A stretch of 64,000 nucleotides of DNA from JAWBMQ01 sp038828875 (GTDB lineage: Archaea; Nanobdellota; Nanobdellia; Woesearchaeales; JAWBMQ01). The stretch lies in NCBI GenBank assembly GCA_038828875.1, contig JAWBMQ010000004.1, positions 59,684 to 123,683 on the forward strand. The letters are read 5' to 3'. Position numbers and translations under genes: made by a program. The notes below the pieces were generated by a model that saw nothing but the letters and a program-made list of their open reading frames with translations, ran no database searches and was not told the origin of the DNA. Positions within the stretch are counted from its first letter, which is position 1; every line of letters starts with the position of its first letter. Of this stretch, positions 1-7,840 are shown piece by piece.

Positions 1-519
1 AGCAAAATAGCAGCTGCAATGTTAAAAGGTTTAAAGATAGAATTCAAAATTGATGATAAAATACTTTATCTAGGTGCTGCTAGTGGAACAACAGTAAGTC
101 ATTTATCAGATTTAATAGAAAATGGTAAAATTTTTGCTGTTGAAATTTCTGCAAGAGTTCTGGCAAAATTAGTTCTTTTAGCAAAGGAAAGAGACAATAT
201 TTTTCCCATCCTTGGAGATGCAAACAAACCTTTGGAATACAGTAACATAGTACCTATTGTAGATGTTGTTTTTCAAGATGTTGCTCAAAAAAACCAGGTT
301 GAAATTTTTATTAAAAATTGCAAAATTTACTTAAAAGATGATGGAATAGGAATTTTAGCTTTAAAAACAAGAAGTGTAGATATAAGTAAAACTGCAGAAC
401 AGATTCACAATGAAGTTTTAAAAGAATTAAAAAAACATTTTAAAATTGTAGAATTTGTAAAACTTGATCCTTATGAGAAAGAGCATTATTGCTATCTATG
501 CAAACAATTTTTAAGATAA
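1..519 (+). CDS. flpA: Fibrillarin-like rRNA/tRNA 2'-O-methyltransferase, 5'-truncated by window
   Basis: Fibrillarin is the S-adenosylmethionine-dependent catalytic subunit of box C/D RNPs and 2'-O-methylates rRNA and tRNA under guide-RNA direction, together with Nop5 and L7Ae. The SAM-binding loop YLGAASGTTV lies near residue 25 after the first ATG, followed by the conserved VDVVFQDVAQ and LALKTRSVDISK segments and the C-terminal LDPYEKEH motif. The frame is open from base 1 and the preceding codons read SKIAAA, which matches the family's segment before this ATG. The ATG at 19 is therefore internal and the N-terminus lies outside the window. Nop5, the usual neighbour, is not visible. Confidence 0.93.
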   Translation, partial: SKIAAAMLKGLKIEFKIDDKILYLGAASGTTVSHLSDLIENGKIFAVEISARVLAKLVLLAKERDNIFPILGDANKPLEYSNIVPIVDVVFQDVAQKNQVEIFIKNCKIYLKDDGIGILALKTRSVDISKTAEQIHNEVLKELKKHFKIVEFVKLDPYEKEHYCYLCKQFLR

Positions 520-538
520 ATAAATAGAATTTTCTGTT

Positions 539-1204
539 TTATTTTTTGTTTTCTGGCTCTTTAAGAACTAACCAAAAAGCGCCGAACGTTATTGCTAAAG
601 CTAAAATACCATAGAATATATCTTTCCAATCAATATTCCATTTAGCAAATAGTACTCTTAAAAAAATAACATTAGGATGCATAAGAAACTCATTAAAATC
701 AATCATTAAAAATAAAATTACAAATGCTNNNNNNNNNNNNNNNNNNNNNNNNNNNNNNNNNNNNNNNNNNNNNNNNNNNNNNNNNNNNNNNNNNNNNNNN
801 NNNNNNNNNNNNNNNNNNNNNNNNGATGATGTCAAAACTGCAACTAAAAACCACTTTCTATACTTTGGATCAATCTTAAATTGATCTTCTCCTGAAAAAC
901 CATACAACGAAGCAGCAAGAATAACTAACAAAGAAACTATAACAAAAATAAGCATAATTTTAGGAATAAAGGAAACAATGAATGAAACTGCTTTAGCAGA
1001 AGCAATGACTAAAAAAGCAATAGAAAAAGCAACAATTGCATTTAAATTCTTTTTTCTTACAGTTTGTCCTTTTTCAATATAGCCTAATATATTCGTTCTT
1101 TCTAGCACTGCATACAATAAAGTAAAAATCAGCAAAAAGGGCAAAATTACATCAAAAAAACCTAATCTTCCTAAAAAGTATAGGGAATTTGAAAATGCAC
1201 TCAT
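539..1204 (-). CDS. Multi-pass membrane protein of unknown function
   Basis: This protein of about 221 aa has roughly five hydrophobic segments and no catalytic motif I can name. A scaffold gap (729-824) removes about 32 residues, but both sides stay in one frame. An upstream ATG at 1246 would add 14 residues, but the DNA coding them contains TTTATAAA 26 nt before the ATG at 1204. I therefore prefer 1204 as a leaderless start. It is transcribed divergently from the metallo-hydrolase gene and appears to share its promoter. The short loops suggest an integral bundle protein. Its function is unknown to me. Confidence 0.72.
   Translation of the reverse strand: MSAFSNSLYFLGRLGFFDVILPFLLIFTLLYAVLERTNILGYIEKGQTVRKKNLNAIVAFSIAFLVIASAKAVSFIVSFIPKIMLIFVIVSLLVILAASLYGFSGEDQFKIDPKYRKWFLVAVLTSXXXXXXXXXXXXXXXXXXXXXXXXXXXXXXXXXAFVILFLMIDFNEFLMHPNVIFLRVLFAKWNIDWKDIFYGILALAITFGAFWLVLKEPENKK
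729..824. other. Scaffold gap (96 N)
   Basis: A run of 96 N lies inside the membrane-protein gene. Known bases on both sides keep one reading frame, so a true gap length divisible by three is consistent. Confidence 0.99.
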
Positions 1205-1226
1205 ATTACTTTTTTGGATAAATAAA

Positions 1227-1234
1227 TTTATAAA
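1227..1234. promoter_or_regulatory. Shared bidirectional TATA box
   Basis: The self-complementary box TTTATAAA lies 26 nt before the ATG at 1204 (minus) and 29 nt before the ATG at 1259 (plus). Because the box is palindromic it could direct TBP in either direction. Both genes would then give leaderless transcripts. Confidence 0.55.
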
Positions 1235-1258
1235 TTTTGTTTTCATATAATAAAATTA

Positions 1259-1906
1259 ATGATGGAATTCCAAAACATTGAAATTCATTGGTTAGGACAT
1301 GCAAGTTTTTTAATCAAGTATTATGGAATTAGAATATTCATTGATCCCTTTAAATTGAAAAATAATGTAAAAAAAGAAGCAGATTATGTATTCATCACAC
1401 ACTCTCATTATGATCATTTAAGCATTGACGATCTTTCTCAGATGAAAATAAAAAACATAATTGCACCAGCAGATGCTATAAGTAAGTTAAGAAGATTAGA
1501 TACTAACTTAATAATTGTTCAACCTGAAAAAGAGTATGAACTTAAAGAATTTAAATTTAGAACAGTTCCAGCATATAATACAGAAAAGCCCTTTCATCCA
1601 AAAATTAACGAATGGCTAGGATATTTGCTAATTTTTGATAATGTTACTGTGTATCATGCAGGAGATACTGATGCAATCCATGAAATGTCTTCCATAAGTG
1701 GAAAAGTAGATATTGCATTACTTCCAATAGGAGGAACTTACACAATGAATGCAGAAGAAGCAGTGTATGCTATCAAATTGATAAAACCAAAAATAGTCAT
1801 TCCTATGCATTATGGTACGATTGTTGGAAGCAGAAATGATGTAGAAAAACTAAAATCTCTTCTAGCTGAAGAAAAAATCGAAGTTGTCGAACTCGAAGAA
1901 GAATAA
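1259..1906 (+). CDS. Metallo-beta-lactamase-fold hydrolase, UPF0173-like
   Basis: The 215 aa protein is a compact MBL-fold metal-dependent hydrolase of the UPF0173/UlaG-like group. The metal-binding motif THSHYDHLS is near residue 48, and the fold continues with AYNTEKPFHPK, AGDTD, LLPIGGTYTMN and MHYGT, all typical of this family. The full set of metal ligands appears present, so an active enzyme is likely. The physiological substrate of archaeal members is not known. ATG codons at 1259 and 1262 are both possible starts; spacing from the TATA box favours a leaderless message. Confidence 0.85.
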   Translation: MMEFQNIEIHWLGHASFLIKYYGIRIFIDPFKLKNNVKKEADYVFITHSHYDHLSIDDLSQMKIKNIIAPADAISKLRRLDTNLIIVQPEKEYELKEFKFRTVPAYNTEKPFHPKINEWLGYLLIFDNVTVYHAGDTDAIHEMSSISGKVDIALLPIGGTYTMNAEEAVYAIKLIKPKIVIPMHYGTIVGSRNDVEKLKSLLAEEKIEVVELEEE

Positions 1907-1972
1907 AAAAGTCTTTCTTTTTTATAAATAAAAAAGTTTAGTTTTGTTTTAAAAACTTGAAAATTCGAAAAA

Positions 1973-1980
1973 TTTATAAA
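1973..1980 (+). promoter_or_regulatory. TATA box of the hsp20 gene
   Basis: TTTATAAA follows an A-rich BRE-like stretch (cgaaaaa) and places the transcription start near 2000-2003. This would give a leader of about 35 nt that carries the palindrome at 2006-2022 and the ribosome binding site. Confidence 0.55.
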
Positions 1981-2005
1981 TAAGTTTCCATTATTATAAT
2001 ATAAT

Positions 2006-2022
2006 GTCAAGTTAAACTTGAC
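2006..2022. promoter_or_regulatory. Perfect palindrome in the hsp20 leader
   Basis: GTCAAGT-TAA-ACTTGAC is a perfect inverted repeat with 7-bp arms and a 3-nt centre. It starts a few bases after the predicted transcription start and ends one base before the GGAGGTG ribosome binding site at 2024-2030. It could be an operator for a heat-shock repressor or an RNA hairpin that hides the ribosome binding site. Confidence 0.55.
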
Positions 2023-2036
2023 AGGAGGTGAGAAAA

Positions 2037-2465
2037 ATGAAAAGAAGAGATTATGACGACATTTTTGATGTGTTTGATGCAATGATGAGAAGGATGATGC
2101 GAGATTTCGAAGAAATTTACGATACCGGAGATTTAAGAAATGAAAGATCTTTAGTTTATGACATTACTGAAGATGAAAATAACGTTTATTTAAGCATAGA
2201 ATTACCTGGTGTAGATAAAGAAAACATTGATTTAAGAGTTGATCCCGATGAAGTTGAATTAAAAATTGAAAATAAGAAAGAAGAAACTACAAATAAAGAA
2301 GGATTTAGTAGTGTAAGAAGAAGTTATTATAACATTTATCGAAGAATTCCTCTACCATGCGAAGTAGATCCTAACAAAGCAAAAGCAAGTTACAAAAATG
2401 GAGTTTTAGAAATTGTTGCTCCTAAAGTAAATGAAAAAGGCAAAAGAAAGTTAAAAATCGATTAA
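2037..2465 (+). CDS. hsp20: Small heat-shock protein, Hsp20/alpha-crystallin family
   Basis: Hsp20 proteins are ATP-independent holdases that bind unfolding proteins and pass them to ATP-driven chaperones. The 142 aa protein has an N-terminal arm rich in Met, Arg and Asp, an alpha-crystallin domain from about residue 38 (YDITEDENNVYLSIELPG) and the A-x-x-x-n-GVLEI signature near the end. The C-terminal IxI motif is only weakly present. The start is the ATG at 2037, six bases after the strong Shine-Dalgarno GGAGGTG; the in-frame GTG at 2028 lies inside that Shine-Dalgarno. It heads a same-strand proteostasis block with Cdc48, GroES and GroEL. Confidence 0.92.
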   Translation: MKRRDYDDIFDVFDAMMRRMMRDFEEIYDTGDLRNERSLVYDITEDENNVYLSIELPGVDKENIDLRVDPDEVELKIENKKEETTNKEGFSSVRRSYYNIYRRIPLPCEVDPNKAKASYKNGVLEIVAPKVNEKGKRKLKID

Positions 2466-2467
2466 TT

Positions 2468-2511
2468 TGTTCTTTTGTCTTTTAAATTATTTTTTTATTT
2501 TTGATTTTTAT
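2468..2511 (+). terminator. T-rich probable terminator after hsp20
   Basis: The plus strand just after the hsp20 stop is a series of T runs, including seven consecutive T. This is the usual form of an intrinsic archaeal terminator. No stem is needed or seen. Confidence 0.4.
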
Positions 2512-2566
2512 TTCAGTTACTGTATTTTGTGTTTTTTAATTGATAAAATAAAAAAGAGGTGAAATT

Positions 2567-4969
2567 ATGAAAATAACATCAAACAATAATGCTCCTAAAG
2601 ATATTATTATTGAATTGAATGTTGCAGAAGCATATCAAGAAGATGTTGGAAGAGGTATTGTTAGATTAGATTCTGAAAATATGAAAAAACTTGGCTTAGA
2701 ATCAGGAGATGTTGTAAAAATTACAGGAGAAAAAGAAGTAGTTGCTAGTGTTAGAAGAGCTAAAAGCGAAGATTCTGGTTTAGACATCATTAGAATGGAT
2801 GGTTTATTAAGAAAATCTGCAGGAACAAGTTTAGGAGAAAAAGTTAAAGTTCAACCCGTTTCTTTTGAAAATGCAAAAAGAATTACAATTGCTCCTATTG
2901 AAGAATTCCCCTATCGTTTAAATCCTGAAGGAGTGCTTGAATTCTTAATTGGAAGACCATTAATTANNNNNNNNNNNNNNNNNNNNNNNNNNNNNNNNNN
3001 NNNNNNNNNNNNNNNNNNNNNNNNNNNNNNNNNNNNNNNNNNNNNNNNNNNNNNNNNNNNNNTGAAAGGTATGCTTATTGGTTTCAGTATTTATGGAAAA
3101 TTGTATTATTTTATGGTTACTCAAACTAATCCTCAAAATATTGTTATGGTTACAAGAGACACTGAAGTTATGATTTCTGAAACAATAGTTAAAGAAAGCG
3201 GAAAAGTTCATGGAATTACCTATGAAGATATTGGTGGTTTAAAGGAAGAAATTGAAGCAATAAGAGAAATGGTAGAATTACCTCTAAAACATCCAGAAAT
3301 TTTTGAAAGATTAGGTATTGAACCGCCTAAAGGAGTTTTACTTTATGGTCCTCCTGGTACTGGAAAAACTTTGCTTGCTAAAGCTGTTGCTAATGAAAGT
3401 AATGCAATGTTCTATTCAATTAATGGTCCTGAAATAATGTCAAAATATTATGGTGAAAGTGAAAAACAACTTAGAGATATTTTTGAAGAAGCAGAAAAAA
3501 ATGCACCTAGCATAATTTTTATTGATGAAATAGATTCCATAGCTCCTAAGAGAGACGAAACTACTGGAGAAGTTGAAAGAAGGGTTGTTGCACAATTGCT
3601 TACCTTAATGGATGGTTTAAAGAGTAGAGGACAAGTTATAGTTATTGGAGCAACAAACAGACAAAATAGCATTGATCCTGCTTTAAGACGTCCAGGTCGT
3701 TTTGATAGAGAAATTCAAATAAATCTTCCTGATGTTGATGGAAGAAAGGAAATTTTACAAATCCATACTCGTGGAATGCCAATAAGACCTGAAATAAATT
3801 CATTACATATAGAAAAAGTGATTTCTGAATTAGATAAAAAAGAAAAAGATAAAATTTTGAAAATGAATAATACTGAAGATCAATTAAAATATTTGAAAGA
3901 GAATCATCATGAAATCTATGAAAAGATTATAAAAGAATCTATAGATGACATGTTAAGTAAATTAGCAGAACTTACTCATGGTTTTTCTGGCGCTGATTTA
4001 GAAGCTTTGTGTAAAGAAGCTGCAATGAAAGCTTTAAGAAGTCACATTTCCGAATTGAAAAAATATGAGAATGATAAAATACCACAAGAAATGTTAGAAA
4101 AAATTGATGTTAAATATGAACACTTCTTCGAAGCTTTGAAAAATATTGAACCTAGCGGTATGAGAGAAGTATTAATTCAAAAACCAAAAACAAAATGGGA
4201 TGATATTGGAGGATTAGAAGATGCTAAGAAAAGATTGAAAGAAGTTGTAGAATTACCTTTAAAACATCCAGAAATTTTTGAAGAAGCAGGAATAAAACCA
4301 CCAAAAGGAATAATTTTAGTAGGTCCACCAGGTACTGGAAAAACTTTGCTAGCTAAAGCTGTTGCTAATGAAAGTAATGCCAATTTCATTGCAATAAAAG
4401 GTCCTGAGTTGTTCAGCAAATGGGTTGGTGAAAGTGAAAAACACATCAGAGATGTTTTCAAAAGAGCAAGAACTATGGCTCCAGCAATAATATTTTTCGA
4501 TGAATTTGATGCATTAGCTCCAAGAAGAAGTTCCTTTGGGCATGAAGTTACTGAAAGAGTTGTTAATCAATTACTTACTGAATTAGATGGAATTGAAGAA
4601 TTGAATAAAGTTGTAGTTATTGCAGCAACTAATCGCTTAGATCTTATCGATCCAGCATTACTAAGACCTGGAAGATTTGATTATATCATTGAATTACCTA
4701 TGCCTGATGAAAGAACAAGATTAGAAATATTAAAAGTACATACTAGAAATATGCCTCTAGATAATGATGTTGATTTAGAAGAATTAGCAAGAAAAACTGA
4801 AAACTTGAGTGGTGCAGATATTGAAGCATTGTGTAAAGAAGCTGCCATGGAAGCAGTTAGACAAAAATTAGAAGGTAAAATTGAAAAAATAATCATTAAA
4901 AAAGAACATTTTGAGAAAGCATTTACTCAAATCAAAGAACGAGTTAAAAAAATTGAAAATGATGCTTAA
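2567..4969 (+). CDS. cdc48: Cdc48/p97-type double AAA+ ATPase (VAT-like unfoldase)
   Basis: Cdc48 is a hexameric unfoldase that extracts and unfolds proteins for degradation or refolding. The N-terminal double-psi-barrel region (about residues 5-200) is interrupted by a scaffold gap. Two AAA modules follow, each with GPPGTGKT (near residues 262 and 586) and a Walker B (IIFIDEID in D1, IIFFDEFD in D2). Arginine-finger regions LRRPGRFD and LLRPGRFD are intact. The D1 module has an extra lysine- and glutamate-rich stretch of roughly 50 residues (about 410-465) that is absent from D2. A GAGGTGA Shine-Dalgarno precedes the ATG. The gene is followed after 13 bases by groES. Confidence 0.95.
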   Translation: MKITSNNNAPKDIIIELNVAEAYQEDVGRGIVRLDSENMKKLGLESGDVVKITGEKEVVASVRRAKSEDSGLDIIRMDGLLRKSAGTSLGEKVKVQPVSFENAKRITIAPIEEFPYRLNPEGVLEFLIGRPLIXXXXXXXXXXXXXXXXXXXXXXXXXXXXXXXXXKGMLIGFSIYGKLYYFMVTQTNPQNIVMVTRDTEVMISETIVKESGKVHGITYEDIGGLKEEIEAIREMVELPLKHPEIFERLGIEPPKGVLLYGPPGTGKTLLAKAVANESNAMFYSINGPEIMSKYYGESEKQLRDIFEEAEKNAPSIIFIDEIDSIAPKRDETTGEVERRVVAQLLTLMDGLKSRGQVIVIGATNRQNSIDPALRRPGRFDREIQINLPDVDGRKEILQIHTRGMPIRPEINSLHIEKVISELDKKEKDKILKMNNTEDQLKYLKENHHEIYEKIIKESIDDMLSKLAELTHGFSGADLEALCKEAAMKALRSHISELKKYENDKIPQEMLEKIDVKYEHFFEALKNIEPSGMREVLIQKPKTKWDDIGGLEDAKKRLKEVVELPLKHPEIFEEAGIKPPKGIILVGPPGTGKTLLAKAVANESNANFIAIKGPELFSKWVGESEKHIRDVFKRARTMAPAIIFFDEFDALAPRRSSFGHEVTERVVNQLLTELDGIEELNKVVVIAATNRLDLIDPALLRPGRFDYIIELPMPDERTRLEILKVHTRNMPLDNDVDLEELARKTENLSGADIEALCKEAAMEAVRQKLEGKIEKIIIKKEHFEKAFTQIKERVKKIENDA
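2967..3062. other. Scaffold gap (96 N)
   Basis: A run of 96 N interrupts the N domain of Cdc48. The frame is preserved on both sides and the missing stretch is close to the length expected in the family. Confidence 0.99.
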
Positions 4970-4982
4970 GGAGGTGAAATAA

Positions 4983-5252
4983 ATGAAATTAAAAGCACTA
5001 GGAGATAGGGTAATTTTAAAAGTGATTGAACAAAAAGAAAAAAAATTACCAAGTGGTTTGTACGTACCTGAAACAGCACAGGAAAAGAGCATTGAAGCAG
5101 AAGTAATAGATATTGGAGAAGACGAAAGTATTAAAGTAAAGCCAGGAGATATAGTAGTATATGATAAATATTCAGGTACTGAAATAGAGATAGATAATGA
5201 AAAATATCTAATTATAAAATATAAAGACATTTTAGCAAAACTTGAAAAATAA
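4983..5252 (+). CDS. groES: Group I co-chaperonin GroES (Hsp10)
   Basis: GroES is the heptameric lid that closes the GroEL cage during protein folding. The 89 aa sequence begins LKALGDRVILKVIE, carries a mobile-loop-like segment (KKLPSGLYVPETA) and ends with the IIKYKDILAKLE strand, all at normal GroES positions and length. A strong GGAGGTGA Shine-Dalgarno overlaps the end of the cdc48 gene, and groEL follows after 17 bases. Cdc48, GroES and GroEL are therefore probably co-transcribed. Archaea usually lack this protein and use the lid-less group II thermosome, so its presence is notable. Confidence 0.93.
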   Translation: MKLKALGDRVILKVIEQKEKKLPSGLYVPETAQEKSIEAEVIDIGEDESIKVKPGDIVVYDKYSGTEIEIDNEKYLIIKYKDILAKLEK

Positions 5253-5269
5253 AAAGGAGGTGAAAGAAA

Positions 5270-6886
5270 ATGGCTAAAATGATAAAATACAATTCAGATG
5301 CAAGATATGCAATTTTTAGAGGTATTGAAAAAGTTTCAGATGCTGTAAAAGTAACATTAGGACCCAGAGGTAGGTATGTTGTTTTAAGTAAAATATTAAA
5401 TCCTCACATCACTAACGATGGAGTAACAATTGCTAAAGAAATTGAACTTGAAGATCCTTATGAGCAAGTTGGTGCAAAATTAGTAAAAGAAGTAGCATCT
5501 AAAACTCAAGATACTGCAGGAGATGGAACTACAACAGCAACTCTCTTAATATATTCACTAGTTAAAGAAGGATTAAAATTTGTAGAAGCTGGTGCAGATC
5601 CTTTAGCAATTAAAAGAGGATTAGATAATGCAACTAAAGAAGTTATCGAATTCATTAAGAAAAAATCAGTACCTGTAGAAAACAAAGAGCAAATTAGTCA
5701 AGTTGCAACAATTTCAGCAAACAACGATACTGAAATGGGTGCATTGATTGCAGAGGCTTTTGAAAAAGTTGGAAAAGACGGAGTAATTACCGTAGAAGAA
5801 GCAAATTCATTTGAAACTTCTTTAGAAGTTGTAGAAGGTATGGAAATTGATAAGGGATTCGTAAGTCCATACATGGTTACAGATACTGAAAGAATGGAAG
5901 CTGTTTTAGAAAATCCTTACATATTGATTTATGACAAAAGAATAAGCTTAATGAAGGATTTACTACCTGTATTAGAACAAGTAGTAAGACAAAACAGACC
6001 ATTATTAATAATAGCTGAAGATTTAGATGGTGAAGCATTAGCAACAATAATATTAAACATTTTAAGAGGAGCTATCAAATGTGTTGCAATAAAAACTCCA
6101 GGATTTGGCGATGAAAAGAAAGAAATCTTACAGGATATTGCAACATTGGTTGGTGGAAAAGTTATAAGTGAAGAATTAGGAATGAAATTAGAACATACAA
6201 CTTTAAGCGATCTTGGTCAAGCAGGAAAAGTCAAAATTACTAAAGATAAAACCTTGATCATTGAAGGTAAAGGCAAACAAAAAGACATTCAAGAAAGAAT
6301 ATTACAAATTAAAAATCAAATTAAAAATACTAGCTCTAAGTATGAAAAAGAAAGATTAGAAAAGAGATTAGCAAAACTTGCAGGAGGTGTTGCAGTTATA
6401 AAAGTAGGAGCTGCAACTGAAACTGAAATGAAAGAAAAGAAAGACAGAATCGATGATGCATTGCATGCAACTAAAGCAGCAATTGAAGAAGGAGTAGTTG
6501 TTGGTGGTGGTGTTGCCTTGTTCAGAGCTTCATTAGAATTAGAAAAGAAAAAGTACAGCAATCCTGATGAAGACATTGGAAGACAAATTTTAGCTAATGC
6601 ATTAAAAGCACCTTTAAAACAAATAGCAGAAAATGCTGGAATCAATGGAGAAGTAGTAATTGAAAAAATCAAAGATAAAGAATTTGACTTTGGTTTAAAC
6701 GCAAAAACCTTGAATTATGAAAATTTAGTAAAAGCAGGAGTAATTGATCCAGCAAAAGTAACAAGAATGGCTTTACAAAATGCAGTAAGTGTTTCAGGAT
6801 TGTTATTAACTACTGAAGCAGTAGTTGTTGATAAACCAGAAAAATCTAGTAGCAAAAAAGAAGACTCTAATATAGATTTTGATTAA
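5270..6886 (+). CDS. groEL: Group I chaperonin GroEL (Hsp60), bacterial type
   Basis: GroEL forms a double heptameric cage that folds proteins with ATP and GroES. The 538 aa sequence has the equatorial motifs KVTLGPRGRYVVL, NDGVTIAKEIELEDPYEQVGA, QDTAGDGTTTAT (ATP site) and AAIEEGVVVGGGVAL, and the apical segment KTPGFGDEKKE. These are group I, not thermosome, signatures, and the adjacent groES confirms this. The C-terminal tail is SSSKKEDSNIDFD instead of the usual Gly-Gly-Met repeats. A GGAGGTGA Shine-Dalgarno precedes the ATG. Base composition matches the neighbours, so any transfer from bacteria is not recent. Confidence 0.96.
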   Translation: MAKMIKYNSDARYAIFRGIEKVSDAVKVTLGPRGRYVVLSKILNPHITNDGVTIAKEIELEDPYEQVGAKLVKEVASKTQDTAGDGTTTATLLIYSLVKEGLKFVEAGADPLAIKRGLDNATKEVIEFIKKKSVPVENKEQISQVATISANNDTEMGALIAEAFEKVGKDGVITVEEANSFETSLEVVEGMEIDKGFVSPYMVTDTERMEAVLENPYILIYDKRISLMKDLLPVLEQVVRQNRPLLIIAEDLDGEALATIILNILRGAIKCVAIKTPGFGDEKKEILQDIATLVGGKVISEELGMKLEHTTLSDLGQAGKVKITKDKTLIIEGKGKQKDIQERILQIKNQIKNTSSKYEKERLEKRLAKLAGGVAVIKVGAATETEMKEKKDRIDDALHATKAAIEEGVVVGGGVALFRASLELEKKKYSNPDEDIGRQILANALKAPLKQIAENAGINGEVVIEKIKDKEFDFGLNAKTLNYENLVKAGVIDPAKVTRMALQNAVSVSGLLLTTEAVVVDKPEKSSSKKEDSNIDFD

Positions 6887-6887
6887 A

Positions 6888-6905
6888 TTTTTTTATTTTT
6901 TTTTT
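6888..6905 (+). terminator. Oligo-T terminator after groEL
   Basis: Two long T runs separated by one A directly follow the groEL stop codon. This fits an archaeal U-rich intrinsic terminator and separates groEL from the convergent stomatin gene. Confidence 0.6.
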
Positions 6906-6946
6906 CTAAAACTAAAACAAAAGAATTTCAAAAAAGAAAAGAAAAT

Positions 6947-7699
6947 TTATTTCTTCTTAAGAATGGTTTGAACAGTACTTGTTAAATCCTGAGGCAATAC
7001 TACTAATATTTTTTGTGCTGGATCTTTTGAAATATCTCTTAATGTTTGTAATGTTCTCAATTGTAATGTTATTGGATTTCTAGATAATTCATCTGCTGCT
7101 TGTTTCAAATTCTTAGCTGCAGAAAGTTCTCCTTCCGAGGTAATTATCATAGCTCTTCTTTCTCTTTCAGCTTCTGCTTGTTTTGCCATTGCCCTTTTCA
7201 TAGTTTCTGGTAATTCAATTTCTTGAATCTTTATAGAAATAATATCAACACCCCATTCATCAGTCTCATTGTCTACAATTTTTCTAATTTCTGAAGCAAT
7301 TCTATCTCTTTGAGCAAGAATTACATCAAGTTCTTCATTACCTATAACGTCTCTTATTGCTGCTTGAGTATATTGTTGAACTGCATAAACATAATCTCTT
7401 AACTTAAGTACTGCTTTAACTGCATCAATTACCTTAAAATAAACTACAGTATTAACTTTAACAGGAACGTTATCTTTAGTCATTGCTTCATGTGGAGTAA
7501 TATCTATTGTTCTTATTCTTAAATCTACAACTTCTACAGTATCTACATAAGGGATTATCCAGTTAAATCCTGCTTTTATGGTTTTATGATATTTACCAAA
7601 CCTAAAAACTATACCTACTTGATATTCATAAAGAATCCTTATGCCTGGCAATATAACAAAGAAAAAGATCACTAAAAACAGCATTATCCATCCAAACAT
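6947..7699 (-). CDS. Stomatin/slipin-like SPFH membrane protein
   Basis: SPFH proteins oligomerise on membranes and organise microdomains or control membrane proteases. The 250 aa protein has one N-terminal membrane segment (residues 1-23), then YEYQVGIVFRFGKYHKTIKAG and an SPFH core with AAIRDVIGNEELDVILAQRD. An alanine- and glutamate-rich coiled stretch (AEAERERRAMIITSEGE) and a hydrophobic tail follow. This matches the stomatin operon partner family. The usual NfeD protease partner is not adjacent here. The gene is convergent with groEL. Confidence 0.92.
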   Translation of the reverse strand: MFGWIMLFLVIFFFVILPGIRILYEYQVGIVFRFGKYHKTIKAGFNWIIPYVDTVEVVDLRIRTIDITPHEAMTKDNVPVKVNTVVYFKVIDAVKAVLKLRDYVYAVQQYTQAAIRDVIGNEELDVILAQRDRIASEIRKIVDNETDEWGVDIISIKIQEIELPETMKRAMAKQAEAERERRAMIITSEGELSAAKNLKQAADELSRNPITLQLRTLQTLRDISKDPAQKILVVLPQDLTSTVQTILKKK

Positions 7700-7840
7700 A
7701 GATTCACCCCGAGCTTAAATTCTAAATATAATTTATATATTTTTGTAATAACTAATAAGTTAACTTTAAAATAAAAAAGAAAGAAATATTTATAAATGAA
7801 AACATTTTACTATAACAAAGTAGTTACATATGGTGATAAA

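Noticed and set aside
2006..2022. Palindrome as a terminator of the upstream hydrolase gene
   Set aside because: It has no T run after it on the plus strand and lies between a TATA box and a strong ribosome binding site.
1810..2082. Minus-strand open frame of 90 codons across the hsp20 promoter
   Set aside because: It covers the TATA box, palindrome and ribosome binding site of hsp20 and has no family resemblance.
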